A DNA stretch of 64,000 nucleotides, taken from assembly GCA_000517565.1 (NCBI GenBank), contig CP007051.1:248001-312000 (forward strand), in the 5' to 3' direction. The notes beneath the pieces were generated by a model that was not told the origin of the DNA, searched no databases, and worked only from the letters and a program-made list of their open reading frames with translations. A program made the position numbers and the translations under genes. Below are positions 8,980-17,557 of the stretch, one piece after another (position 1 is the stretch's first letter; each line of letters opens with the position of its first letter). The stretch comes from Desulfurella acetivorans A63. GTDB taxonomy: Bacteria > Campylobacterota_A > Desulfurellia > Desulfurellales > Desulfurellaceae.

Positions 8980-10548
8980 ATGAATCAACTGCATTTTCCA
9001 ATTCTTTCAACTATAGTGTTTTTGCCTGTAATTGGCGCACTACTGGTTTCATTAATTGATAGCAAAAAAGAAACTGCAATAAGATGGGTAACATTTATAG
9101 TTTTGTTGCTTGATTTTTTGGTATCGTTACCATTGTTTTTTTACTTTAATTCTTCAACATACCAGATGCAATTTGTTGAAAAAGTACCATGGATTAGCTC
9201 TTTAGGTATGAATTACTATCTTGGCATTGACGGTATAAGCTTATTTTTAGTGTTATTGACTACATTCTTATCACCTATTGCTCAACTTTCTACTTGGAGC
9301 GGTATAACTCAAAAAACAAAAGAATTCAATATTGTATTATTACTTTTGCAAACTGGTATGCTTGGTGTGTTTGTATCTTTGGATATTTTTTTGTTCTATA
9401 TTTTTTGGGAATTTCAGCTTATTCCAATGTATTTAATGATTGGTATTTGGGGTGGTCCAAATAGAGTATTTGCTACTATGAAATTTTTCCTTTACACATT
9501 TTTTGGTAGTGTATTTATGCTTGTTGCATTAATGGCACTATATTTCTTGCATCATGCATATTATCATGAATACACATTCAATATGGTAACACTAATGTCT
9601 CAACCTCTACCAGCAAACTTGCAGTTCTGGCTTTTTATTGCTTTTGCTTTAGCGTTTGCAATCAAAGTACCAATGTGGCCATTTCATACATGGCTTCCAT
9701 GGGCACACGTTGAAGCACCAACGGCTGGTTCTGTAATACTTGCCGGTATTTTGCTTAAAATGGGTACATACGGCTTTTTGAGGTTTAATTTGCCTATGTT
9801 TGCATCAATGACTCACCAGTTTGTTGATATTATTTTGATAATTTCACTTATTGGTATTTTCTACGGCGCATTTGTGGCAATGGTTCAGCCAGATATTAAA
9901 AAGCTTGTGGCATATTCATCTGTGTCGCACCTGGGATACTCTATGCTTGGTATGTTTGCACTAACTACAATTGGCATAGAAGGATCTATTATGCAAATGA
10001 TTAATCACGGTATATCAACTGGCGCGCTGTTCTTAATTGTTGGTATAGTATACGAAAGGATGCACACAAGAAATATTTCAGAATACGGTGGACTTGCATC
10101 TCTTGTTCCAATTTTCAGTGTTTTTTTTATGATATTTACGCTTTCATCTATTGCAGTTCCTGGAACCAATGGATTTATAGGCGAATTCATGGTTTTATTT
10201 GGTACATTTGAGTCTCACAAAGTGTTTGCAATTATTGCTGCTTTTGGCGGATTATTTGCAGCTGTTTATATGCTTACAATGTTTAAACGCGTGGTATTTT
10301 TAAAACCTCTAAATCCAAAGTTGTTAAAACTGACGGATTTTAACTTAAGAGAATGGATTTACATGGTACCGCTCGTTGTGTTTGTATTCTGGATTGGAAT
10401 TTATCCTAATACTTTTTTATCAAAAATGCATGCAAGTGTTAACCATTTAATAGAGCAAACTAAAATTACAAATGTAAATCCAAATTTAAACGGTAAGGTT
10501 TCTTTCGATAATAAAGTTATAATTAAAAAAAGTGGACTTAAGGGGTAG
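8980..10548 (+). CDS. nuoM: NADH-quinone oxidoreductase subunit M (antiporter-like)
   Basis: NuoM (522 residues) is the middle proton-pumping subunit. It has the family segments FYIFWEFQLIPMYLMIGIWG near residue 140 (buried glutamate), KVPMWPFHTWLPWAHVEAPT near 230, and AYSSVSHLGYSMLG near 310. Fourteen membrane helices are expected for the family. It lies in the operon between nuoL and nuoN, 3 bases from the latter. Confidence 0.96.
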   Translation: MNQLHFPILSTIVFLPVIGALLVSLIDSKKETAIRWVTFIVLLLDFLVSLPLFFYFNSSTYQMQFVEKVPWISSLGMNYYLGIDGISLFLVLLTTFLSPIAQLSTWSGITQKTKEFNIVLLLLQTGMLGVFVSLDIFLFYIFWEFQLIPMYLMIGIWGGPNRVFATMKFFLYTFFGSVFMLVALMALYFLHHAYYHEYTFNMVTLMSQPLPANLQFWLFIAFALAFAIKVPMWPFHTWLPWAHVEAPTAGSVILAGILLKMGTYGFLRFNLPMFASMTHQFVDIILIISLIGIFYGAFVAMVQPDIKKLVAYSSVSHLGYSMLGMFALTTIGIEGSIMQMINHGISTGALFLIVGIVYERMHTRNISEYGGLASLVPIFSVFFMIFTLSSIAVPGTNGFIGEFMVLFGTFESHKVFAIIAAFGGLFAAVYMLTMFKRVVFLKPLNPKLLKLTDFNLREWIYMVPLVVFVFWIGIYPNTFLSKMHASVNHLIEQTKITNVNPNLNGKVSFDNKVIIKKSGLKG

Positions 10549-10551
10549 AGT

Positions 10552-12009
10552 ATGAATTTTTTAGCATATTACAGTATAAACGATCTAATAGCCATAGCTC
10601 CACAGTTGATTTTGACTATTTTTGGGTTTATTGTAACGCTTGTTGATTTATGGCTTCCAAAAACAGAAAAAAGTGCAAACGCATTTATTGCTTTAATGGG
10701 ATTTATACTAGCTGGTATCGTAAGTGTTATGATGTTTGATTCAGGTACAACAAGTGCTTTTGTTGGTATGATTGTAACGGATAATGCTTCGCTTTTTATA
10801 GACCTTGTTATAATTATTGCAGGCATATTAGCTATTGCAATGAGCGTTAATTTTGTTGACAGAGAAGATATAAATATCGGAGAGTACTACTCAATTATAC
10901 TATTTTCAAGCGTTGCTATGATGTTTTTTGCTTCTACCTATAATCTTATTGTAATGTTTATAAGCGTTGAGACACTTTCTATTGGTATGTATATTTTGAC
11001 GGGATTTTTGAAAAATAAGTCAGAAAGCATTGAAGCAGCAATGAAGTATTTTATACTGGGTTCTTTTGCTTCTGGTTTTTTAGTGCTTGGTATTGGTATA
11101 ATGTATGGTTTGTTTGGCAGTGTAGATTTAAATGTAATAAGTGCAAGTTTAACCAAAGCTGCTGCTATTTACAAAGCTTTGGGTATACTGGCATTCATGC
11201 TGATTTTTATAGCTTTTGGGTTTAAAATAGCTGCGTTTCCATTTCATGCATGGACACCTGATGTTTATGCTGGAGCACCAACGCCTATGAGCGCTTTTAT
11301 GTCAGTTGCTCCAAAAGCTGCTGCAATTTTAGCTCTAATGAGACTTTTAGTTGTAGGTATGCACCCAATCCAGATTGAGTGGACGCAAATGCTATGGATA
11401 ATAGCAGCAGTCACCATGACATTTGGTAATACAGTAGCACTCTGGCAAAAAGATTTAAAAAGACTGCTTGGTTACTCAAGTATATCTCATGCAGGTTATA
11501 TGCTTGTAGGTATTACTGCAGCAAATAGTCTCGGATATGGTGCAGTATTGTTTTACTTATTTGGATATTTATTTATGAATCTGGGTGCTTTTTCTGTAGC
11601 CGAATTTATAAGCAAGAAAGGTGATACAAATACAGAGATTGCAAACCTAAAAGGTATAGCCTACAAATACCCGCTAATTGGTGCTGCAATGCTTATATTT
11701 ATGTTTTCGCTTGCAGGTGTACCACCAACTGTGGGCTTTATTGGGAAATACTACCTATTTTCTGCAGCTGTGCAATCTCACCTTTACTGGCTGGCAATTA
11801 TTGGCGTTATAAATAGCGCAATTTCTGCATACTTTTATTTGAATGTAGTTGTAACAATGTACATGAAAGGAGATACAGAGGGTGAGTTTAGTATACTTAA
11901 CTCTGGTTTGCTTAAAACTACGATATTAATTGGTGCTGTTGGCACAATCATTTTTGGAATATTTCCAAGCTATATTTTGAGCATTGCTTTGCACTCAATA
12001 GCGTTTTAA
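10552..12009 (+). CDS. nuoN: NADH-quinone oxidoreductase subunit N (antiporter-like)
   Basis: NuoN (485 residues) is the third antiporter-like pump and the last gene of the operon. Characteristic stretches are FISVETLSIGMYILTGF near residue 137, AAFPFHAWTPDVYAGAPTP near 225, and YSSISHAGYMLVG near 310. It is followed by a 240-base gap containing repeats and the promoter of the pilus locus. No clear T-rich terminator was seen right after the stop. Confidence 0.96.
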   Translation: MNFLAYYSINDLIAIAPQLILTIFGFIVTLVDLWLPKTEKSANAFIALMGFILAGIVSVMMFDSGTTSAFVGMIVTDNASLFIDLVIIIAGILAIAMSVNFVDREDINIGEYYSIILFSSVAMMFFASTYNLIVMFISVETLSIGMYILTGFLKNKSESIEAAMKYFILGSFASGFLVLGIGIMYGLFGSVDLNVISASLTKAAAIYKALGILAFMLIFIAFGFKIAAFPFHAWTPDVYAGAPTPMSAFMSVAPKAAAILALMRLLVVGMHPIQIEWTQMLWIIAAVTMTFGNTVALWQKDLKRLLGYSSISHAGYMLVGITAANSLGYGAVLFYLFGYLFMNLGAFSVAEFISKKGDTNTEIANLKGIAYKYPLIGAAMLIFMFSLAGVPPTVGFIGKYYLFSAAVQSHLYWLAIIGVINSAISAYFYLNVVVTMYMKGDTEGEFSILNSGLLKTTILIGAVGTIIFGIFPSYILSIALHSIAF

Positions 12010-12015
12010 TTTTTG

Positions 12016-12166
12016 GGACGCTAACGCTTCGGGATGATACCCCCTCGTCATTTTTGAAGCGTTAGCGAAGAACCACACACGAGCAGGGTGACCTAACCGT
12101 CATTCTGAGGACGCAAAGCGTCCGAAAGAATCTCAAGTAGATCCTTCGTTAACACTGCAGGATGAC
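12016..12166. repeat. Tandem degenerate palindromic repeat units (GTCATTCTGAG...-type)
   Basis: Two and a half imperfect palindromes stand between nuoN and the pilin gene. One runs 12047-12092 (from GTCATTTTTGA to AGGGTGAC), a second 12099-12166 (from GTCATTCTGAGG to CAGGATGAC), and a right-end remnant ending GGGATGA lies at 12016-12037. Inside are a perfect 6-bp stem GGACGC/GCGTCC at 12109-12123 and a 12-bp match, 12019-12030 against 12056-12067. The end and core words (GTCATTCTGAG, AAGAATCTC) resemble intergenic repeats seen in many bacteria (recollection, not searched). Whether the RNA folds as a terminator for the nuo operon is open. Confidence 0.7.
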
Positions 12167-12188
12167 TGCTTACTTTTTTTAAAAAAAC

Positions 12189-12216
12189 TTGACAAATTAA
12201 ATTATATACCGATAAT
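12189..12216 (+). promoter_or_regulatory. Promoter of the pilus locus with Fur-box-like overlap
   Basis: TTGACA at 12189-12194, a 16-base spacer and GATAAT at 12211-12216 (5/6 to TATAAT) make a strong housekeeping-type promoter. Two tandem GATAAT hexamers (12211-12222), followed by a weaker third AT-rich hexamer, resemble the first two-thirds of the Fur box (three NATWAT hexamers). The pilin start lies about 30 bases downstream, after a GGAGG site at 12240-12244. Confidence 0.65.
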
Positions 12217-12249
12217 GATAATAAGAATATAATACATGTGGAGGTATGT

Positions 12250-12957
12250 ATGAAAAGGTCAAAAAATGCAGGTTTTACTTTAATTGAGCTTGCCATTGTG
12301 CTTGTGGTAATTGGTTTGATTATAGCAGCAGTGCTTAAAGGTGAGGATTTAATTCAAAACGCAAGGATGCTAAACTTTGTAACAAATCCGGTTCAAAAAG
12401 CGCAAGTTGGGGCAATGGCTTATTATGACAGGACAGGGCAATTCCCAAGCGGAACTCAAAGCGGAACTAACTCAACTGGAGCACTATATAAAATGTATCA
12501 GGCAGGCATTGTTGGTGTGCTTGAAATTAATAACCCATTTACAAAAGGTTCAACTCAAATGGGCGTTGCTCTAACCACAATAACAGACAATACTAGTACT
12601 GCTACATATCCTGTTATTGTAATTACTCCAGTGACAGTTAGCAGTTCAGGTGTTCCTGCATCTACTACATGGACACCATCTGCTATAGGTTATGCAAATT
12701 ACTTAAAAAGTAGAGTTGATGGCGATAGTTCAAGCTGGTCAACTGGTAATGTGAGGTTTATCAGGACTCCAATTGCTCCTTTATTTAAATCTTTACAAGT
12801 CGAAATTGGAAATCCGGCGGTTACTACCAATACTTATGATGGTTATTTTACATATACTCCAAGTGCTACTTTGACGGGTTCAAGTGCTGTGTATACTACA
12901 CCGACAGCTAACCCTACAGGTACTCTTCTTTACTTCTACAACCAGCAGCCACATTAA
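12250..12957 (+). CDS. Type IV (MSHA-like) prepilin
   Basis: A 235-residue pilin with a short positively charged leader MKRSKNAG followed by FTLIELAIVLVVIGLIIAA. Prepilin peptidase would cut after G8, and E13 is the conserved +5 glutamate. The rest is a Thr/Ser/Asn-rich globular head without cysteines, long for a major pilin. The ATG at 12250 is chosen because a GGAGG site lies just upstream; the GTG at 12238 would put that site inside the gene. It heads a locus of pilus machinery genes and has its own strong promoter, as expected for an abundant pilin. Whether it is the major pilin is inference. Confidence 0.85.
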   Translation: MKRSKNAGFTLIELAIVLVVIGLIIAAVLKGEDLIQNARMLNFVTNPVQKAQVGAMAYYDRTGQFPSGTQSGTNSTGALYKMYQAGIVGVLEINNPFTKGSTQMGVALTTITDNTSTATYPVIVITPVTVSSSGVPASTTWTPSAIGYANYLKSRVDGDSSSWSTGNVRFIRTPIAPLFKSLQVEIGNPAVTTNTYDGYFTYTPSATLTGSSAVYTTPTANPTGTLLYFYNQQPH

Positions 12958-12969
12958 AATTTGATTTTT

Positions 12970-12992
12970 AGCGGTGCAGACTTTGCGCCGCT
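12970..12992 (+). terminator. Hairpin between the two pilin genes (possible attenuator)
   Basis: AGCGGTGC (12970-12977) pairs with GCGCCGCT (12985-12992) through 8 bp including one G-T pair, with a 7-base loop, followed by a T/A-rich run. It lies 12 bases after the pilin stop and 11 before the next start. It could lower transcription into the machinery genes so that pilin is made in excess. The T-tract is weak, so this is tentative. Confidence 0.4.
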
Positions 12993-13003
12993 ATTTATAT
13001 TTT

Positions 13004-13894
13004 ATGAAAAAAGGCTTTACTTTAATTGAGCTTGCCATTGTGCTTGTTATAATTGGTTTATTAATTGGCGTTGGCGTAAGTTTGCTGCCTGGGCTTATAG
13101 CTCAGCAAAAATATACGCAAAATCAAAGCCTTATAAACCAAAACTACAATACGCTTATTGGCTACATTATGGCAAATGGCAAATTGCCAATGGCTGCATC
13201 AAACACAAATGGCATAGCTTCAAATCAAAACATAGGCTACCTGCCATATACTACAATAGGTGGGCTCCAAAAGGATGCATATGGCAATACATTTTACTAT
13301 GCGCTAAATACAAGAACTTTAAATATTTCTATAAATGGCGCAAACCCAACAAGTATGAACCTTGCAAATACAAGCAGTATACAAAATTTTTGTGCAGTGC
13401 TTTATGCTCTAAATTATTATTATGCTCAAAATCCTACGCTTAGCTCAAGCGATGTTAGAACAATCAATGCTCCAAATGCTACACCTATAATGGACGCTTT
13501 TGTTATCATATCAAGCGGTGCAAACAACAAGCTTGATAGTCCAAATACAATTACAAACTCAAATGGAGTTTTTGCAAGCCAGCAATACCCACTTTCAAAT
13601 ACTTACGACGATAGTGTAATGGCATTATCCATAACAGATGCAATTGGCAAGTTTTGTTCTGGTTCACCAAACACTCAATTTAATGTAGGCTATTCAAATG
13701 GGACTTACCAGTTATATTCTTTAGCTAATATTAACAATTCTTCAAATAATACAGGAAATAATAATCCAGGAAATAGTGCCTATGGTCAGTGTATTTCTAA
13801 TTGTAATCAAAATTTTTGGTGTAATTTGCAAGCAATAATTTCTTATGGTAGTTGTAATCAAGCTTGTAAAAGTAATCCCAATTTTTGTCAATAA
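13004..13894 (+). CDS. Type IV pilin-like protein with Cys-rich tail
   Basis: A 296-residue prepilin-like protein. It has the leader MKKG, cleavage before FTLIELAIVLVIIGLLIG, and the conserved glutamate at +5. A long Asn/Ser/Thr-rich head follows. The last ~35 residues, after an Asn/Gly-rich linker, hold six cysteines (QCISNCNQ, WCN, GSCNQAC, FCQ at the very end). The start at 13004 fits the short leader typical of prepilins; the upstream alternative at 12974 would add ten residues. No obvious Shine-Dalgarno is seen. It may be a minor or tip pilin (inference). Confidence 0.8.
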   Translation: MKKGFTLIELAIVLVIIGLLIGVGVSLLPGLIAQQKYTQNQSLINQNYNTLIGYIMANGKLPMAASNTNGIASNQNIGYLPYTTIGGLQKDAYGNTFYYALNTRTLNISINGANPTSMNLANTSSIQNFCAVLYALNYYYAQNPTLSSSDVRTINAPNATPIMDAFVIISSGANNKLDSPNTITNSNGVFASQQYPLSNTYDDSVMALSITDAIGKFCSGSPNTQFNVGYSNGTYQLYSLANINNSSNNTGNNNPGNSAYGQCISNCNQNFWCNLQAIISYGSCNQACKSNPNFCQ

Positions 13895-13899
13895 ACCAC

Positions 13900-15540
13900 A
13901 TGGCTAAAAAACGCTTAGGCGAGTTATTAAAAGACGAAGGATATATTAATGATAATCATATAAAATTTGCCCTAAAAGAACAGAAAGCTACAGGTGAGCT
14001 TTTAGGAGAAGTTTTAGTCAGGCTTGGCATTGTAACAGATAGAGAAATTGCTCAAAGCTTATCAAAACAGTTTAATTTGCCATTTATAAATATAAAAGAA
14101 ATTAAGCCCGATAATAATGCAATGAAGCTTATAAACCTTAATTTTTGCAGACAGCATAAGGTGCTTGCTTTTGAAAAAAAAGACAACACTTTAAATATTG
14201 CTATTGCAAATCCAGATGATGAACGGCTTTTTGACCTAATATCACGCATTACCACATTAAAGCCAAATTTTTATATAGCAAGTCAAAGCGAAATACAAGA
14301 AGCAATTGAAACAAATTATTATCTCTTAGAGCACCCCATAGAGCAGGATATAGAGCGCGTTATAAATGTAATTAGGTCAAACCCCAATGCAGATATAAAT
14401 ATGGAAGATTTTACACGCTCAATTTTTATTTTAGCAATAAATATGCGCTCAAGCGACATACATATAACGCCTACAGATAAAAGCCTGCATATACATTTTC
14501 GCATAGATGGTGTTTTGCAACTGGTATACTCTATGCCACAAACACTTGCAAATCGTTTTATATCAAACATAAAAGTAAGATCAGGTATGGATATATCAGA
14601 GCAAAGAAAACCGCAAGACGGGCGCATTAGCTTTGAGTTTTTAGGAAAAACTTACGATATGAGGGTTTCGACTGTAAGAACAGTTTATGGTGAAAATGTT
14701 GTTATAAGAATATTAGGTGCAAGCTCCAGTTTGTACTCTATGCCTAATTTGGGTTTTGACGATAAAGATCTTGCAAAACTGGAAATAGCATTTTCAAAAC
14801 CTTATGGTATTATACTGATAAGCGGCCCAACAGGTTCTGGCAAAACTACTACACTTTATGCTGCACTGCGCCGCATAAATGCTTTGGAAAAAAACATAAT
14901 GACAGTAGAAGACCCAATTGAGTATAAATACCCAATGGCACGCCAGACGCAAGTAAATGAACTTGCAGGGTATGATTTTTCTAGTGCTATAGTATCATTT
15001 ATGAGACAAGATCCAGATGTAATACTGATTGGCGAGATTAGAGATGCAAAAACAGCCCAAATGGCAATAAGAGCCTCTATGACAGGACACCTGGTATTGT
15101 CAACTATTCATGCAAATGATTGCATAGGCATTATTCCAAGACTCAAAGATTTAGGTGCAGATAGCTTTTTGATTGCAAGCTCTGTTGTTGCGCTTGTGTC
15201 CCAGAGGCTTGTTAGAAAGCTTTGCCCTTTTTGTAAGCAAGAAGTTGAAACATCGCGTGAAGATATGGAGTTTTTAACCATTGATAAACCAATTAGTATA
15301 TATAAAAAACATGGTTGTCCAAAATGCAATTTTACGGGTTATATAGGGCGTACTGTTGTTTCTCAAATTTTGCTTATAAATGATACAATAAGAAACCTAA
15401 TAGCGCAAGACGAACCCCTTTATAAAATAGAAAAAGAAGCTTATGAAAGCGGTATGCGCACACTTTTAGATGATGCAAAAAGAAAAGTACTGCAAGGTAT
15501 TACAGATATTGACGAAGTGTTAAGGGTATTTGGTAGATGA
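13900..15540 (+). CDS. mshE: Type IV pilus extension ATPase, MshE/PilB/GspE family
   Basis: A 546-residue secretion ATPase that would power pilin assembly at the inner membrane. The first ~150 residues are an MshEN-type domain (LGELLKDEGYI, GEVLVRLGIVT), known in the family to bind c-di-GMP. The core has Walker A GPTGSGKT at about 309-316, the Asp box RQDPDVILIGEIRD at about 369-382, and GHLVLSTIHAND. Two CxxC pairs (CPFC, CPKC) form the zinc site. ATG 13900 is 5 bases after the previous stop; an in-frame TTG at 13885 overlaps it and is less likely. The stop overlaps the next gene by 4 bases. Confidence 0.9.
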   Translation: MAKKRLGELLKDEGYINDNHIKFALKEQKATGELLGEVLVRLGIVTDREIAQSLSKQFNLPFINIKEIKPDNNAMKLINLNFCRQHKVLAFEKKDNTLNIAIANPDDERLFDLISRITTLKPNFYIASQSEIQEAIETNYYLLEHPIEQDIERVINVIRSNPNADINMEDFTRSIFILAINMRSSDIHITPTDKSLHIHFRIDGVLQLVYSMPQTLANRFISNIKVRSGMDISEQRKPQDGRISFEFLGKTYDMRVSTVRTVYGENVVIRILGASSSLYSMPNLGFDDKDLAKLEIAFSKPYGIILISGPTGSGKTTTLYAALRRINALEKNIMTVEDPIEYKYPMARQTQVNELAGYDFSSAIVSFMRQDPDVILIGEIRDAKTAQMAIRASMTGHLVLSTIHANDCIGIIPRLKDLGADSFLIASSVVALVSQRLVRKLCPFCKQEVETSREDMEFLTIDKPISIYKKHGCPKCNFTGYIGRTVVSQILLINDTIRNLIAQDEPLYKIEKEAYESGMRTLLDDAKRKVLQGITDIDEVLRVFGR

Positions 15541-16730
15541 AGTACAAGGTTTGGGTTATTGATAGCGAAGGTAATTTAGCAGTGCGCATATTTATTAGCC
15601 CATCTGAAGAAGCTTTATTAACAAGAATAGAAAGGGAAAATTTAACGCCAATAAAATTTAAACCTATAAGGTTTTCTTTTTTTGAGCCAAAAATCAAACG
15701 TAAAGAAATTATAGAGTTTTGCAATAATTTGTCTTTAATGTTGGGCGGTGGTATATCGCTGCTTGAAGCATTGGAAGAATTAGCTATAAATACAAAAAAT
15801 AAGCGTTTTAAACTCATAACAGAAGAAGTGATTTTTGATATTAGAGAAGGCATGAGTTTTTCGGATGCACTAAAACGCCACAAGGTTTTCCCAGAGGTGC
15901 TTATACATTTAGTTAGAATTGGAGAAGAAACAGGAACACTTTCGGGTGTTTTAAAAGATGCAGCAGAACATTTACAAAAGATTGATGATATTATATCAAA
16001 TACAAAAAGGGCTCTAATGTATCCATTGTTTGTTAGCTTTTCTATGTTTGGAGCTGCAGCTTTTTGGATGTTTTATGTTTTGCCTAAATTAACTGCTGTG
16101 TTTAGCACAATTGGTTTGAAGTTGCCTTTGCCTACGGTTTTGCTTATAAAAAGTGTGGCTTTTTTGAATCATTATTGGTGGATTTTTCCTTTAGTGTTTG
16201 GTATGTTTTTTGTTGGTTTTTTCTTGCTAAAGTTAAGTGAAAAAGGGAAATTTTTTTTAGATTCTGTCATGTACAAAATGCCAATTTTTGGCACACTAAT
16301 TTTAACAAGCAACCTTGCATTTTTTTTTGAGTATGAAGCATTGCTTTTGCGTGTAGGCGTATCAATTACAAACTCGCTTGATATAATAAAAAAAGCTTTT
16401 AAAAACCTTGTATTTAAGTTTGCTTTAGAAAACACCAATAATAGTATAAAAAACGGTATGGGATTAAGCGAATCCTTTAGAAAAAGTAAAATATTTGAAC
16501 CATTTATTGTGCGTATGATATCAGCAGGTGAAAAAACGGGCGAGATTGACAAACAGATGAGCTATATTGCAAACTCATACTATACAAAAGTTAATCGTAT
16601 GGTAGAAGTAATGGAAAAAACAATAGAGCCAATAGTATTAACAATTGCTGGTGTATTCTTTTTTATCATTGTGCTAGCTTTAATTATTCCTGTATATCAG
16701 CTTGTTTCTAAAATGGGAGCTGTTAGGTGA
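15537..16730 (+). CDS. mshG: Type IV pilus inner-membrane platform protein, MshG/PilC/GspF family
   Basis: A 397-residue protein with two GspF repeats. Each begins with a soluble helical bundle, the first containing LSLMLGGGISLLEALEEL and VRIGEETGTLSGVL, the second LLLRVGVSITNSL and ISAGEKTGEIDKQM. Hydrophobic segments lie near 165-190, 215-235 and at the C-terminus (about 360-385). Such proteins form the platform turned by the extension ATPase encoded just upstream. It is coupled to that gene by an ATGA overlap and to the next by GTGA. Confidence 0.9.
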   Translation: MKYKVWVIDSEGNLAVRIFISPSEEALLTRIERENLTPIKFKPIRFSFFEPKIKRKEIIEFCNNLSLMLGGGISLLEALEELAINTKNKRFKLITEEVIFDIREGMSFSDALKRHKVFPEVLIHLVRIGEETGTLSGVLKDAAEHLQKIDDIISNTKRALMYPLFVSFSMFGAAAFWMFYVLPKLTAVFSTIGLKLPLPTVLLIKSVAFLNHYWWIFPLVFGMFFVGFFLLKLSEKGKFFLDSVMYKMPIFGTLILTSNLAFFFEYEALLLRVGVSITNSLDIIKKAFKNLVFKFALENTNNSIKNGMGLSESFRKSKIFEPFIVRMISAGEKTGEIDKQMSYIANSYYTKVNRMVEVMEKTIEPIVLTIAGVFFFIIVLALIIPVYQLVSKMGAVR

Positions 16731-17557
16731 AGCAAGAAGTGCTTGATTTTTTTAAGTTAAGTGATGATCCATTTAGATTAACGCCTGATTTAGATTTTTA
16801 CTTTCCAAGCAGATCGCACACGCAGATACTTGATATATTAAAGTATTTTTTTGAGTCAAATGAAGCTTTTGCAGTAGTTGTTGGTGAAGTAGGATGTGGT
16901 AAAACCATGCTTATTAGAATGTTGCTTGAAAACATACCTGAAAATTTTGAAACAGCAGTTTTAATATCACCAATTTTGCAGCCAAAAGAGCTTATTTTAG
17001 CAATTTTATACGATTTGGGCGTAAAAACTGATAGTGAACTTAACCTTGATGTGCTTTTGAGGCAATTTCAAGATTATCTTATACAACTTTCTCAAAATAG
17101 AAAAAAATTAGCAATTATTATAGATGAAGCACAAGACTTGCCCAATGAAACACTTGAACAATTGAGATTATTATCAAATATAGAAACAACAAAAAACAAA
17201 TTAATGCAAATTTTACTTGTAGGCCAACCAGAACTTAATAATAAACTTTCAAGCTATGCTATGCGCCAGTTGAGGCAACGCATAAGCATTTATGAATCTT
17301 TGGATCAATTATCTAAGCAGGAAGCTTTGCATTATATTTTATTTAGATTATCAAAAGTCCAAAAAGGCGATCTGTCTTTTACAAATGTTGCGCTAAAAAC
17401 TATTGCAAAAAGCTCACTTGGGATACCAAGGCTAATTAATACAATTTGTTCAAGATCGCTTTTTATTGCATATTCACTCAATACAAATAGAATAAATTTT
17501 GCTATTGTTAAAGAAGCTTTGCAAAGCTTAAATATAAAACTTAGGTTTGGTTTTTAA
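16727..17557 (+). CDS. mshM: AAA ATPase of the MshM/ExeA (GspA) family
   Basis: A 276-residue ATPase that opens with the family pattern FFKLSDDPFRLTPDLDFYFPS. Walker A is GEVGCGKT (about residues 54-61) and Walker B is LAIIIDEAQDLP (about 126-137), followed by LRQRISI and GIPRLINTICSR. The longer ExeA proteins add a membrane and peptidoglycan-binding part; this one stops after the ATPase, like MshM. It starts with GTG overlapping the previous TGA. Its likely job is helping the secretin cross or assemble in the envelope (known for ExeA, inferred here). Confidence 0.85.
   Translation: MKQEVLDFFKLSDDPFRLTPDLDFYFPSRSHTQILDILKYFFESNEAFAVVVGEVGCGKTMLIRMLLENIPENFETAVLISPILQPKELILAILYDLGVKTDSELNLDVLLRQFQDYLIQLSQNRKKLAIIIDEAQDLPNETLEQLRLLSNIETTKNKLMQILLVGQPELNNKLSSYAMRQLRQRISIYESLDQLSKQEALHYILFRLSKVQKGDLSFTNVALKTIAKSSLGIPRLINTICSRSLFIAYSLNTNRINFAIVKEALQSLNIKLRFGF

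Noticed and set aside
12238-12249. GTG start four codons upstream of the pilin ATG
   Set aside because: The codons coincide with the GGAGG ribosome site, and the shorter form gives a proper prepilin leader.
12093-12296. 67-residue minus-strand frame across the repeats and pilin start
   Set aside because: It runs through palindromic repeats, the promoter and the pilin leader; no support as a protein.
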